Notes under the pieces: generated by a model
What the model was told of the DNA's origin: nothing
Database searches by the model: none
Seen by the model: the letters and a program-made list of their open reading frames with translations, nothing else
Made by a program: the position numbers and the translations under genes
Origin: Promethearchaeota archaeon
GTDB lineage: Archaea; Asgardarchaeota; Lokiarchaeia; Sigyniarchaeales; SOKP01
Reading direction: 5' to 3'
DNA length: 41,153 bases
Assembly: GCA_016839705.1 (NCBI GenBank)
Contig: JAEOTR010000081.1
Span: 1 to 41,153 of the forward strand
Part shown: positions 1 through 7,609 of the stretch, piece after piece
Layout of the letters: each line of letters begins with the position of its first letter
Position numbering within the stretch: the stretch's first letter is position 1

Positions 1-130
1 CTATTCGAGGATCTCGGGGTCAACGTCTACTTGCAACTAACCCGAGCTTATCGCAGCTTGTCACGCTCTTCATCGGTTCCCAAGCCAAGATATCCACCAA
101 ATAGCGGAGGCGTATTGGCGTCTAGTTGAG
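1..130 (-). rRNA. 23S rRNA, 5' end (partial)
   Basis: The reverse complement carries the conserved start of archaeal 23S rRNA: GGTGGAT at 98-92, then GGCTTGGGAACCGATGAAG, and CAAGCTGCGATAAGC near 60-45. The gene runs off the left edge, so only the first part of domain I is present. The mature 5' end is placed near 125-130 because GGTGGAT normally lies about 27 nt into the molecule; this is approximate. No 16S or tRNA-Ala gene lies directly upstream, so this 23S must start from its own promoter. Confidence 0.93.
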
Positions 131-189
131 GAAAGATTCAGATTGCTTGCCTAAGGGTTTGCATATTCGAAATTAGTAAGTTTGGTTTT

Positions 190-207
190 TTTTTAAATAA
201 ATTTTAT
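190..207 (-). promoter_or_regulatory. Putative promoter of 23S rRNA
   Basis: On the minus strand an A/T box reading AATTTATTTAAAAA lies about 65-75 nt upstream of the predicted 23S 5' end, at a distance that allows a short leader. It is the best TATA-like element before the structured region at 260-505. This is inferred from composition and spacing only; such boxes are common in AT-rich intergenic DNA. Confidence 0.35.
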
Positions 208-259
208 CAATACTGACGATTGATATAAGAAGCCTTTATTAATAATATGGGGAGTATGT

Positions 260-505
260 TCTTATGAGCATGATTTTTCATGCTTGGCTTCGGTTTACTT
301 AGACCAACCAATGTGAAGGTCAGTTTAAGCACCCACGTCCTGTGGCACCACATTTTAGACCGAAGTCTTATCTGGTGTACTTTCGTGAGGCCTACGCCGG
401 TTATTGGCCATATTTCATCGGGCAAGGATGAGATATTTTTCTAACCAATAATGTATCGATGGTGTGGTTACTAAATTTTTAGTAGCACTATTAATGCCAT
501 CGACG
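260..505 (+). ncRNA. Large structured RNA candidate, family not recognised
   Basis: This intergenic stretch is less AT-rich than its flanks and folds into consecutive stems: 266-272 with 279-285; 288-297 with 356-365, enclosing 310-315 with 349-354; 374-379 with 393-398; 400-407 with 445-452, enclosing 410-419 with 427-436; and 456-462 with 497-503. Several pairs are G-U only if the plus strand is transcribed and would be A-C mismatches on the minus strand, which points to a plus-strand RNA. The size (about 250 nt) and multi-branched shape would suit RNase P RNA or another housekeeping RNA, but I could not find the signature RNase P or SRP motifs. A 72-codon minus-strand reading frame overlapping it resembles nothing and is taken as spurious. 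Confidence 0.55.
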
Positions 506-623
506 AAATATAAGAGTAAATACTTAGTTAAAAATTTTATGGTCTGGGAACATAAACTTTATAAGCCAGAATAGGTGTTTAGAGGGGTGATTATTAAGTG
601 GATAATACAGTAATTCTGAAATG

Positions 624-707
624 AAATGAAAAGAGGACCGAAAAGAAGATTGAAAAGCAGATCATAAAGTGGATCGAAAAGTAGAATGAAAAATGATCGA
701 ATTGAAA
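624..707. repeat. Degenerate 12-nt tandem repeat
   Basis: Six to seven consecutive 12-nt units with consensus GAtcGAAAAGta: units begin at 624, 636 (GACCGAAAAGAA), 648 (GATTGAAAAGCA), 660, 672 (GATCGAAAAGTA), 684 and a decayed one at 696. The period keeps a reading frame, but stops interrupt every frame, so it is not coding as it stands. The rest of 506-820 shows no other gene. Confidence 0.6.
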
Positions 708-820
708 TTAGAAAATTAAGGGGATTTTAAAGTTTAAATATGAGAAAAATTAATTATTAGCAATAGGGAACGATGAGTTTAAAGATTTCGTAGAAAGATT
801 TAGAAGAGTGAGAGTGAGTG

Positions 821-1690
821 ATGGTTGGTAAGGTTTTGATTGGTACATCTGGGTGGGGATATGATGAGTGGGTTGGTCCATTTTATCCGAGGGGTTTAGA
901 GCAAGAGGAATTTCTTCGGTATTATTCTGAGATTTTTATTACGAATGAGATTAATACGACTTTTTACAATACACCAAGGAGGTGGGTTGTGGAAAATTGG
1001 GTAAAGAAGACACCTAAGAATTTTATGTTTTCGGCAAAAATTCCTCAGACAGTCACGCATACTCACAAATTGGACATAGATCTATGCTTAGATGATTTGG
1101 AGTATTATTTAGAAGCGATGAGTCCTTTAATTAAAGCGAGGAAACTTATCGCATTTTTAATTCAGCTTCCACCTTCATTTACTAAGAAGGATCATTTCAG
1201 GAATTTAAAAGAGTTTATAGAAAATTGGCCGGGAGATAGGGAGAAAGGCAAATATCAATTAGTAGTAGAATTTCGGCATAGAACGTGGTTAGATGAGGAG
1301 GTATTTGAGTTTTTAAGGAAGAATCAATTAACATACTGTGCGGTGATTGAGCCCTTATTACCTCCGAGGATGGATGTAACTAATCCGGCTTTTGCATATA
1401 TTAGATTTCATGGGTATGGTAAAGAGATCTGGTTTGATTATTTCTTTAAGGAAGAAGAAATAAGGAAGTGGGCAGATTTAATAAGAGAGGTTGTTCCGAA
1501 AGTAGAGAAGATCGGGATCTATTTTAACAATCATTTTTCTGGATACGCTGTGAAAAATTCTTTAATGATGATGAAGGAATTGCAAGTTCCACCGAGAAAA
1601 GCCCCTGAGGATGTGAGTCTTTTGGATATAAAAAAGAAATCGGGAAAATATTCAAAAGGTCAGATAGGTTTAGATAAATTTATTAAATAG
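821..1690 (+). CDS. DUF72 (YecE-like) family protein
   Basis: A protein of 289 residues with the DUF72 pattern: an N-terminal GTSGWGYDEW segment, NEINTTFYNTP near residue 45, a FSAKIPQTVTH segment near 75-85 and VEFRHRTW near 150, as expected of this TIM-barrel family. DUF72 proteins are widespread in bacteria and archaea and their biochemical function is not established. A GTG lies directly before the ATG; the ATG at 821 is preferred because it is the stronger codon and gives MVGKVLIGTSGW, a normal N-terminus. It is the first protein gene after the 23S/structured-RNA region and runs in the same direction as the next gene. Confidence 0.85.
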   Translation: MVGKVLIGTSGWGYDEWVGPFYPRGLEQEEFLRYYSEIFITNEINTTFYNTPRRWVVENWVKKTPKNFMFSAKIPQTVTHTHKLDIDLCLDDLEYYLEAMSPLIKARKLIAFLIQLPPSFTKKDHFRNLKEFIENWPGDREKGKYQLVVEFRHRTWLDEEVFEFLRKNQLTYCAVIEPLLPPRMDVTNPAFAYIRFHGYGKEIWFDYFFKEEEIRKWADLIREVVPKVEKIGIYFNNHFSGYAVKNSLMMMKELQVPPRKAPEDVSLLDIKKKSGKYSKGQIGLDKFIK

Positions 1691-1754
1691 AGTATTAATT
1701 CTCAAATAGAAAGAATATATTTTATTGAAAATTTGAAAAGATTTTTGAAGGAAT

Positions 1755-2762
1755 TTGAGTAAAAGGAAGCTAAGGATAGGATTTATTGGAGCTGGATCTA
1801 TAGGGAGTCTATTTGGGGGGTATATTGCAAGCATTGAGTCTAATCTTTATGATTTAGATGTGATATTTTTCAGTTTAGGTGATCATGCGTCAGCAATCAA
1901 TCAAGACGGGTTAGAAATCGTCAAGAATCAAACAGTTCAAAAAATTAGTACCATTCACGCCTATGAAAACGAGGAAATTTTGGTCGAGCGTATCGAATCT
2001 GATCCTTCTTTTCGATTTGATTTTATTTTCCTTACGACAAAGACATATGATATTGAAACAGTTGTAAACCAATATCAAAAGCTTATTGATGTGAGTAATT
2101 GGGTAGTAATTTTGCAGAATGGGATTGGTAATGAAGATGTGGTTAGTAAATATGTTTTGAAGTCAAAAATAATAAGAGCAGTAACTACCAATGGGGCATT
2201 GTTAAAAGAGCCTGGGAGAGTTATTCAAATTGGTGAGGGATTAACCAAGATAGGTTTGGCTTTTCCGGAGAAGGTCAATGTGAAAGAAGACGATAGAAAA
2301 ATGGGTGAAATCAATCTTAAGTTGCTTTTGGATCTCTTGAGATTAGCGGGGTTTGAGACGGTGATTGCCGAGAATATTATAATGGAAAGTTGGGAGAAAG
2401 TATTTGTAAATGTGGGGATTAATGCTTTTGGGGCATTAACAAGGCTAAAAAACGGTGAGTTGTTGAAATCTGAAGGATTAAAGGGTTTAATGGGGGAGGC
2501 TATTGAAGAGGCAATTAAAGTCGCTAAACTGAAAAATATTAAGCTCATAGAGAAAGATTTTGTGGCATTAACTTATGAAGTGGCAAGAAAAACGGCGGAG
2601 AACAAAAATTCAATGCTCCAAGATGTGTTAAACGGAAGTCCGACCGAAATCGATTTTATCAATGGAAGAATCTTAACGTATGCTAATGAATTAGGAGTTA
2701 AAGTGCCGATTAATGAATTAATAACCTATTTAATCAAAGGTTTAGAAATGTCAGTTGATTAA
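1755..2762 (+). CDS. panE: 2-dehydropantoate 2-reductase (ketopantoate reductase)
   Basis: NAD(P)H-dependent reductase of ketopantoate to pantoate, an early step of CoA synthesis. The 335-residue product has an N-terminal Rossmann GxGxxG motif (IGFIGAGSIGSLFGG, residues about 8-22), the family segment QNGIGNE near residue 122, and the C-terminal ApbA_C region with WEKVFVNVGINAFGALTRL, which contains the catalytic-lysine and asparagine positions. The start is TTG at 1755 with a purine-rich GAAGGAA just upstream; no ATG is available nearby. It ends 4 nt inside the convergent acetyltransferase gene. Pantoate kinase and phosphopantothenate synthetase in this window complete the archaeal route. 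Paralogues of unknown substrate exist in this family. Confidence 0.85.
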   Translation: MSKRKLRIGFIGAGSIGSLFGGYIASIESNLYDLDVIFFSLGDHASAINQDGLEIVKNQTVQKISTIHAYENEEILVERIESDPSFRFDFIFLTTKTYDIETVVNQYQKLIDVSNWVVILQNGIGNEDVVSKYVLKSKIIRAVTTNGALLKEPGRVIQIGEGLTKIGLAFPEKVNVKEDDRKMGEINLKLLLDLLRLAGFETVIAENIIMESWEKVFVNVGINAFGALTRLKNGELLKSEGLKGLMGEAIEEAIKVAKLKNIKLIEKDFVALTYEVARKTAENKNSMLQDVLNGSPTEIDFINGRILTYANELGVKVPINELITYLIKGLEMSVD

Positions 2763-3289
2763 CTTTTTTTTGAGTTTAAGGTCATATAATAAGCGTTTTC
2801 TCCATCACGGTAATATTTTTTCTTGATGTTAACGATTTGGAAGTTAAATTGTTCATACAGTTTAATTGCGCTATAATTAGTTACTCTTACCTCAAGCACG
2901 TATTCATGAATCTTATACTTTTTTATTGTCGCCATGCTATTTGATAATAATGCTTTAGCGACTCCTCTTTTTCGATACTCTTGTGAGACGGCTATTGATA
3001 CGAGATGTCCTTTAGTAACATAACGTAAGCTATCTAAGGAAGGGGTCTTTTCCACTCTCCACATAATATAACCGATTATTTTCCCAGCATAATTTTGTGC
3101 TACCAAGAACGATTCGGGGAAATCATCAAGTATACTTTTATAGAAAAAGTAGGGATAATCTTCGGGGAGTTCTCGTTCGTTAACTTCTATGACAGCATCT
3201 AAATCGTCTAATGTACATCGTCTTATAAGAGTTTCCTGATCTTTTAAATTGTCTAACGTATTATCCTTTGTCTTTTTGTAGGTAGTCAT
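2759..3289 (-). CDS. RimI/Ard1-type GNAT N-acetyltransferase
   Basis: A 176-residue GNAT protein, probably acetylating protein N-termini as the archaeal RimI/Ard1 enzymes do. Seen: an acyl-CoA pocket LVSIAVSQEYRKRGVAKALL (about 102-121, V-x-x-x-x-R-x-x-G-x-A consensus), followed by LEVRVTNYSAIKLYEQFNF, the NxxAxxLYxxxGF element of RimI. The first 30 residues are polar and not part of the fold; a later start is possible. It is convergent with the ketopantoate reductase gene and overlaps its stop codon. The substrate cannot be read from sequence. Confidence 0.85.
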   Translation of the reverse strand: MTTYKKTKDNTLDNLKDQETLIRRCTLDDLDAVIEVNERELPEDYPYFFYKSILDDFPESFLVAQNYAGKIIGYIMWRVEKTPSLDSLRYVTKGHLVSIAVSQEYRKRGVAKALLSNSMATIKKYKIHEYVLEVRVTNYSAIKLYEQFNFQIVNIKKKYYRDGENAYYMTLNSKKS

Positions 3290-3393
3290 TGTTATACTTG
3301 TCTAAAGGGTAATTTTTGAAAGATTAGCCTTATTAATATATAGGATATAAGATTTGAAACTTTTAAGCTTTTATGAATCAAAAAAAAAATTTA

Positions 3394-4188
3394 TCACTTT
3401 AAGATTTTAAAGGCTTCCTCTTTTTGTGTTGTAATGTAATCTATTATTAGATCTAATGTTTTTTGGATATTCACCTTGTTATCAAAATTTTTTATAATTT
3501 CAAGTAATTCATTGGTATTTAATTTCTTAAATTTTTGTGCAGTTTCTATCATTATGGGTATTGCTCTTATAACATTATCAACGATAGTAATATCTGCCCA
3601 TAATGCGGTTCTACTTAAGGGGTTTAAATCAATAGCTATCACTTGTTTATTTAATTTTTTCAATGCTTCGGTGCGATCACCATCTTCTAATGGGACCATG
3701 ATAACATCGGCTTTGGCGATGAAGTCTACTTTTCTTCGATTACTTTCAAGTCCTTTGAGTTCGGTCATCAGAGTTTCATTTGTTCCTCTAATATCAGTAG
3801 CTCCAGCGTTTATCAAAACATCGGTGATTGCTTTGACTCGACCCTCTTTACTATAAAACAGGTTTATTTCGAGAGGAATGTCTAATAAGTTAGATAAAGT
3901 TACAAGTTCATTAGGTACTAGAGCTGCGACATTTCCATTTACACTAATAACTGGTTTCTTTGCGGTTAATAAGGAAGCTACAGCAGCTTTGATTGCATCT
4001 TTTGCGGTTTTAGGTGTTTTCTCACCGATAATATAATCAAAGCATTCTCCTCGACCATGTGCTATTAAGCCGGCTTCAGCAACAACTAAATTTTTCATAC
4101 CTTCGATAATTCTATGTCGATATTGTAGACTTGAGTAGCGAGGGTGTGTAATAGGAACGCTATGATTTTCGTTTTCATTCGGAGACAT
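3394..4188 (-). CDS. 4-phosphopantoate--beta-alanine ligase (phosphopantothenate synthetase)
   Basis: Archaea-specific enzyme joining 4-phosphopantoate to beta-alanine with ATP, giving 4-phosphopantothenate for CoA. The 264-residue product matches the family (former DUF137) along its length: HPRYSSLQYRHRIIEG (15-30), GLIAHGRGECFDYIIGE (40-56), NGNVAALVP near 85, GATDIRGTNET near 130, and DGDRTEALKKLNKQVIAIDLNP near 168-189 is broken here only by length limits of the family core. The upstream gene in the pathway, pantoate kinase, lies at 25222-26184. A TATA box sits about 30 nt before the start, so the leader would be very short. Confidence 0.92.
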   Translation of the reverse strand: MSPNENENHSVPITHPRYSSLQYRHRIIEGMKNLVVAEAGLIAHGRGECFDYIIGEKTPKTAKDAIKAAVASLLTAKKPVISVNGNVAALVPNELVTLSNLLDIPLEINLFYSKEGRVKAITDVLINAGATDIRGTNETLMTELKGLESNRRKVDFIAKADVIMVPLEDGDRTEALKKLNKQVIAIDLNPLSRTALWADITIVDNVIRAIPIMIETAQKFKKLNTNELLEIIKNFDNKVNIQKTLDLIIDYITTQKEEAFKILK

Positions 4189-4215
4189 TTTATTTCACAT
4201 GATTTAAATAATGAT

Positions 4216-4224
4216 CTTTATATA
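4216..4224 (-). promoter_or_regulatory. TATA box for phosphopantothenate synthetase
   Basis: On the minus strand CTATATAAAG lies 28-36 nt upstream of the ATG at 4188, the normal archaeal TATA position for a transcript with a leader of only a few nt. The same box sequence precedes the thermosome gene in this window. This is a pattern match only. Confidence 0.5.
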
Positions 4225-4277
4225 GATTGGTATAAAGAAAAAATATTAATCTTTTGGATAATTCTTACTCATTGTAG

Positions 4278-5558
4278 ATGAATATGAGTACGGTAGCAAA
4301 AAAGAAATCTATTGATTTAAAGATCTATAAGACGAAACAAATGTTAGGAGATCTAAAGAAAAAAAAAGGGTTTCATACAGAATTAATCTCATTATATATT
4401 CCTCATGATAGGAAGATTTCTGATGTTACTAATTATTTAAAGAATGAAGTGAGTGAAAGTCAAAATATAAAATCAAAGTTAACAAGAAAGAATGTATTAG
4501 ATAGTATTAGTAGTCTTCTTGGTAAGTTAAAAAATATAAAAGAAGTGCCTGAAGATGGTTTAGTTATGTTTTCAGGGGCAATCCCTCAAAGTAATACCGC
4601 AGGCACTGAACGAAATGAATTATATATTGTAGAGCCTCCGGACAAAGTAAAAACATTTCGATACCACTGTGCAAGTGAATTTTTATTATGGCCTTTAGAG
4701 GATATGCTTTCTCCAAAGGAAACATTTGGTTTATTAGTAATTGGACGAAAGAAATCCGCAGCAGGATTCATTAGAGGAAACAGAGTTGAAGTGTTAAAGG
4801 AATTCACTTCAGGTATTAGTAAAAGGCATGGGGCGGGAGGTCAATCGCAAAGACGATTTGAAAGATTAAATGAAGAAGCGGAGATGGCTTTCTACCGAAG
4901 AATTTCAGAAGTTATAAACGAAAAATTTTTGGCATTTGAAGATTTGAAAGGTATCTTTGTAGGAGGGCCTGGTCCATCAAAAGAAAAGTTTGTTAAAGAT
5001 GAGAGTTTAGATTATAGATTACGGGATAAAATACTTGATGTCGTAGATATTGGGTATGGTGGGGAAGAGGGCATACGAGCTTTACTTGAAAAAGTAAAGG
5101 ATCAAATGGAGAATGTAAAATATATTCGAGAGAAAGAAGTAATGCAAAGTTTTATGAGAGAACTTACAAATGAGACAGGATTGGCTACATATGGATTAGA
5201 AGAAATACAAAGGGGATTAAATTATGGCGCTGTCGATACTCTCTTACTTTCTGAAAAGATAGACATGTATAAAGTTAATTCTGGATGTTCTAATTGTGAA
5301 TATAAAGATATTAGAATTATTAAAAAAAACCTTTTAGAAAATCTTAAAGGAGATATACAAGATGAGAGTTGTCCAAAATGTGGTTCAAATTCGTTTAAAA
5401 TAATAGAAATAATTTCATTAATTGAAGAACTCGGTGAAATTGCAGAATCCACTGGCACGAAAATAGAAATCTTATCTACAGAAACCGAAGAAGGGGAAAT
5501 GTTATACAGTACATTTGGGGGTATTGCAGCAATCCTTCGGTACAAGATTGATTATTAA
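4278..5558 (+). CDS. Peptide chain release factor aRF1
   Basis: Class I release factor that recognises all three stop codons and triggers peptidyl-tRNA hydrolysis. The 426-residue length is usual for archaea. All key motifs are intact: NIKS (63-66) and YHCASEF (129-135) for stop-codon reading, and GAGGQSQRRF (GGQ at 187-189) for catalysis. A four-cysteine zinc-ribbon-like pair (CSNCEYKD and CPKCGSN) lies in the C-terminal domain. The ATG at 4278 is followed by a second ATG two codons later; either could be used. It is followed at 48 nt by the Get3/ArsA-type ATPase on the same strand. Confidence 0.96.
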   Translation: MNMSTVAKKKSIDLKIYKTKQMLGDLKKKKGFHTELISLYIPHDRKISDVTNYLKNEVSESQNIKSKLTRKNVLDSISSLLGKLKNIKEVPEDGLVMFSGAIPQSNTAGTERNELYIVEPPDKVKTFRYHCASEFLLWPLEDMLSPKETFGLLVIGRKKSAAGFIRGNRVEVLKEFTSGISKRHGAGGQSQRRFERLNEEAEMAFYRRISEVINEKFLAFEDLKGIFVGGPGPSKEKFVKDESLDYRLRDKILDVVDIGYGGEEGIRALLEKVKDQMENVKYIREKEVMQSFMRELTNETGLATYGLEEIQRGLNYGAVDTLLLSEKIDMYKVNSGCSNCEYKDIRIIKKNLLENLKGDIQDESCPKCGSNSFKIIEIISLIEELGEIAESTGTKIEILSTETEEGEMLYSTFGGIAAILRYKIDY

Positions 5559-5606
5559 TAAGAATATATAGTTCAGGATGGAATAAACAACAACTAAAAA
5601 GCTTTA

Positions 5607-6599
5607 GTGACAAAAATGGGATTAAAAGATCAATTATTAAGTTTAAAAATGATGATGTTTGGGGGAAAGGGAGGGGTTGGGAAGACTAGTTGTGCTGCAA
5701 GTTCCGCAATTTGGGCAGCAGAGCATGGAAGAAATACTTTAATTATTAGTACTGATCCTGCTCATTCATTAGGGGATAGCTTAGGTGTGGAATTATCACC
5801 AGGTATACCGACACAAATTGAAGGGATTGAGAATCTTACTGCATTAGAAATTAATCCTAAAGCAAATATGTCAGAATATAAGGAATTGACCAATATTAAT
5901 CCTATGGAAGAGATGGGTATGTCGGGATTGATGGACAATCTACCATTATTTGATGACATGGAAGAAATAGCTTCAATGACGCCCCCAGGAATTGATGAAG
6001 CGTTAGCTTTTGGTAAAATTTTGGAATTTGTTGAAACTGAGCATGATTACGATTTAGTAGTATTTGATACCGCCCCCACTGGACATACTCTACGATTCTT
6101 AGGTTTACCCGAGACATTATCTGGGTGGATTGGAAAGTTATTAAAAATGAGATTAAAAATAGGGAATATGTTTGGGGCCGTTAAAAGACTATTTACTAAA
6201 GAAGAAAAGAAGGAAGATAAATCTTTAGAAGTTCTAGAAAAATTGAACAACGCTATTATGAATGCAAGAGAAGATCTCACGAATCCTATAAAGAACTCAT
6301 TTATAATTGTAATGATATCTGAAGAAATGGCCATTGCCGAAACAGGACGACTATTAAATGAGTTGATCAAATATAACATTCCCACTTCTACCATAATTAT
6401 TAACCAATTATACCGGGACACTACGGAACTTTGTGATTTTTGCAAAGCGCGTAGAAAAATGCAAAATACAAATTTATTGAAGATAAAAGAAGTATTTGGG
6501 GAGAAATTAAATAAGAATTTAATAGAAGTGCCCTTATTTAGAGAAGAAATTAGAGAATATGAAAAATTAAAGGAAATGGGAGAACATTTGATAAATTAG
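5607..6599 (+). CDS. Get3/ArsA-family ATPase
   Basis: Deviant Walker A ATPase of the Get3/ArsA family, 330 residues, one ATPase domain as in Get3. Seen: GGKGGVGKTS (19-28), STDPAHSLGDSLG, and DTAPTGHTLRFLGLPE (switch II region). A CDFC pair near residue 274 matches the CxxC dimer zinc site of Get3, which argues for tail-anchored membrane protein targeting rather than arsenite export. The hydrophobic methionine-rich stretch near 100-120 (MEEMGMSGLMDNLPLF) resembles the client-binding helix region. GTG at 5607 or ATG at 5616 could start it. It ends 2 nt before the convergent thiolase gene. Confidence 0.9.
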   Translation: MTKMGLKDQLLSLKMMMFGGKGGVGKTSCAASSAIWAAEHGRNTLIISTDPAHSLGDSLGVELSPGIPTQIEGIENLTALEINPKANMSEYKELTNINPMEEMGMSGLMDNLPLFDDMEEIASMTPPGIDEALAFGKILEFVETEHDYDLVVFDTAPTGHTLRFLGLPETLSGWIGKLLKMRLKIGNMFGAVKRLFTKEEKKEDKSLEVLEKLNNAIMNAREDLTNPIKNSFIIVMISEEMAIAETGRLLNELIKYNIPTSTIIINQLYRDTTELCDFCKARRKMQNTNLLKIKEVFGEKLNKNLIEVPLFREEIREYEKLKEMGEHLIN

Positions 6600-6601
6600 G
6601 A

Positions 6602-7588
6602 TCATTGGTTGAATTCCTTTAAAAACTGACAGTAAAGACATAATTGTGCATCTCCGCATGGATACCCACAGGATTGACAAGAGTGGTATCCTCCTTTTTC
6701 TAATTGGTTATAAAGAACAGTAGATAATTCTAAAAATCCACTCAATAAATTAAATTCAATTTCAGGGCTAAATTGTTTGCATTCTTGAATAAAGTCTAAA
6801 ACCCTCTTTCTGATGATTGGATCTTTTTCTCGATATAAACAGTGAGATGGGTAGTATTGTATTTCTTTTATATTGGCATAGAGGAAGATCTCTTCTTCAG
6901 GAATTCTCATTAATGGTGTAATTTTCTTAATAAAGAATTCTTTTATCTTTGGGCTTTCCTTCTTAAAAGGATATTGGTTGGCAATGAGGTGTAATCGTTT
7001 GTATAAAATATTCATAAGATATGTTTCTGCCATATCTGTAAGATTATGTCCCATTGCTAAAACTGTTCCACCTAATTCTTTTGCTACATCGTTTAATAAT
7101 CTTCTTCTTATTGTAGCACAGTAGTTGCAGGTATATTTGTAATCGGGAAGATCTCTTTTTTTATTTATAATTTCATCTAGCGTGTATCCTATTTTTTCTT
7201 TAAAAGAGACGATTTTGTGTTCAATTTTGAGTTCATTACAAAATTCTTTTGCTTTTTCAATAGCTTTCTCCCTATAATCTACAATACCCTCATCAATAGT
7301 TAATGCGATAACTGGTTCAGATTGAAATCGTTTCTTTTGAATCTCGTTAAGATTATAGAGTAGAGAAAGAGAATCTTTACCACCTGATACTGCCACTATA
7401 ATTTTGTCATTACCTTTTAACATCTTGTATTTTGAAATGGTCTTAAAAATAATTTTTTCAATATTATCTTCGAAACATTTTGGACATAATTCTTCACCAG
7501 AGTATTTTCTCTGGATGACTATTGAATTACGACACCTGGAACACTTGCCTTTCTTTAAGAAAATGTTGTATTTAACCATTAAAACCAT
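6602..7588 (-). CDS. TtuA/Ncs6-type tRNA 2-thiolation enzyme
   Basis: PP-loop ATP pyrophosphatase that adenylates a tRNA uridine or related base for thiolation. The 328-residue product has an N-terminal zinc site (CSRC ... CPKC, about 17-38), the PP-loop VAVSGGKDSLSLLYN near 66-80, the internal CNYC motif near 137 that holds the iron-sulfur cluster or thiol carrier in TtuA, GHNLTDMAE near 182, and a C-terminal zinc site CQSCGYPCGDAQLCLYC. This cysteine layout is that of the TtuA/Ncs6 group rather than TtcA. The adjacent genes do not help to choose between position 34 and position 54 of tRNA as the target. Confidence 0.9.
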   Translation of the reverse strand: MVLMVKYNIFLKKGKCSRCRNSIVIQRKYSGEELCPKCFEDNIEKIIFKTISKYKMLKGNDKIIVAVSGGKDSLSLLYNLNEIQKKRFQSEPVIALTIDEGIVDYREKAIEKAKEFCNELKIEHKIVSFKEKIGYTLDEIINKKRDLPDYKYTCNYCATIRRRLLNDVAKELGGTVLAMGHNLTDMAETYLMNILYKRLHLIANQYPFKKESPKIKEFFIKKITPLMRIPEEEIFLYANIKEIQYYPSHCLYREKDPIIRKRVLDFIQECKQFSPEIEFNLLSGFLELSTVLYNQLEKGGYHSCQSCGYPCGDAQLCLYCQFLKEFNQ

Positions 7589-7609
7589 TTCAGTGAAAAA
7601 ATTAATAGA

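Noticed and set aside
207..425. A 72-codon minus-strand reading frame over the structured region
   Set aside because: Composition is unlike a protein family, and the same bases form a consistent set of RNA stems whose G-U pairs favour the plus strand.
260..505. SRP (7S) RNA as the identity of the structured RNA
   Set aside because: The fold is multi-branched rather than a long rod, and the conserved helix 8 and GNAR loop sequences are not seen.
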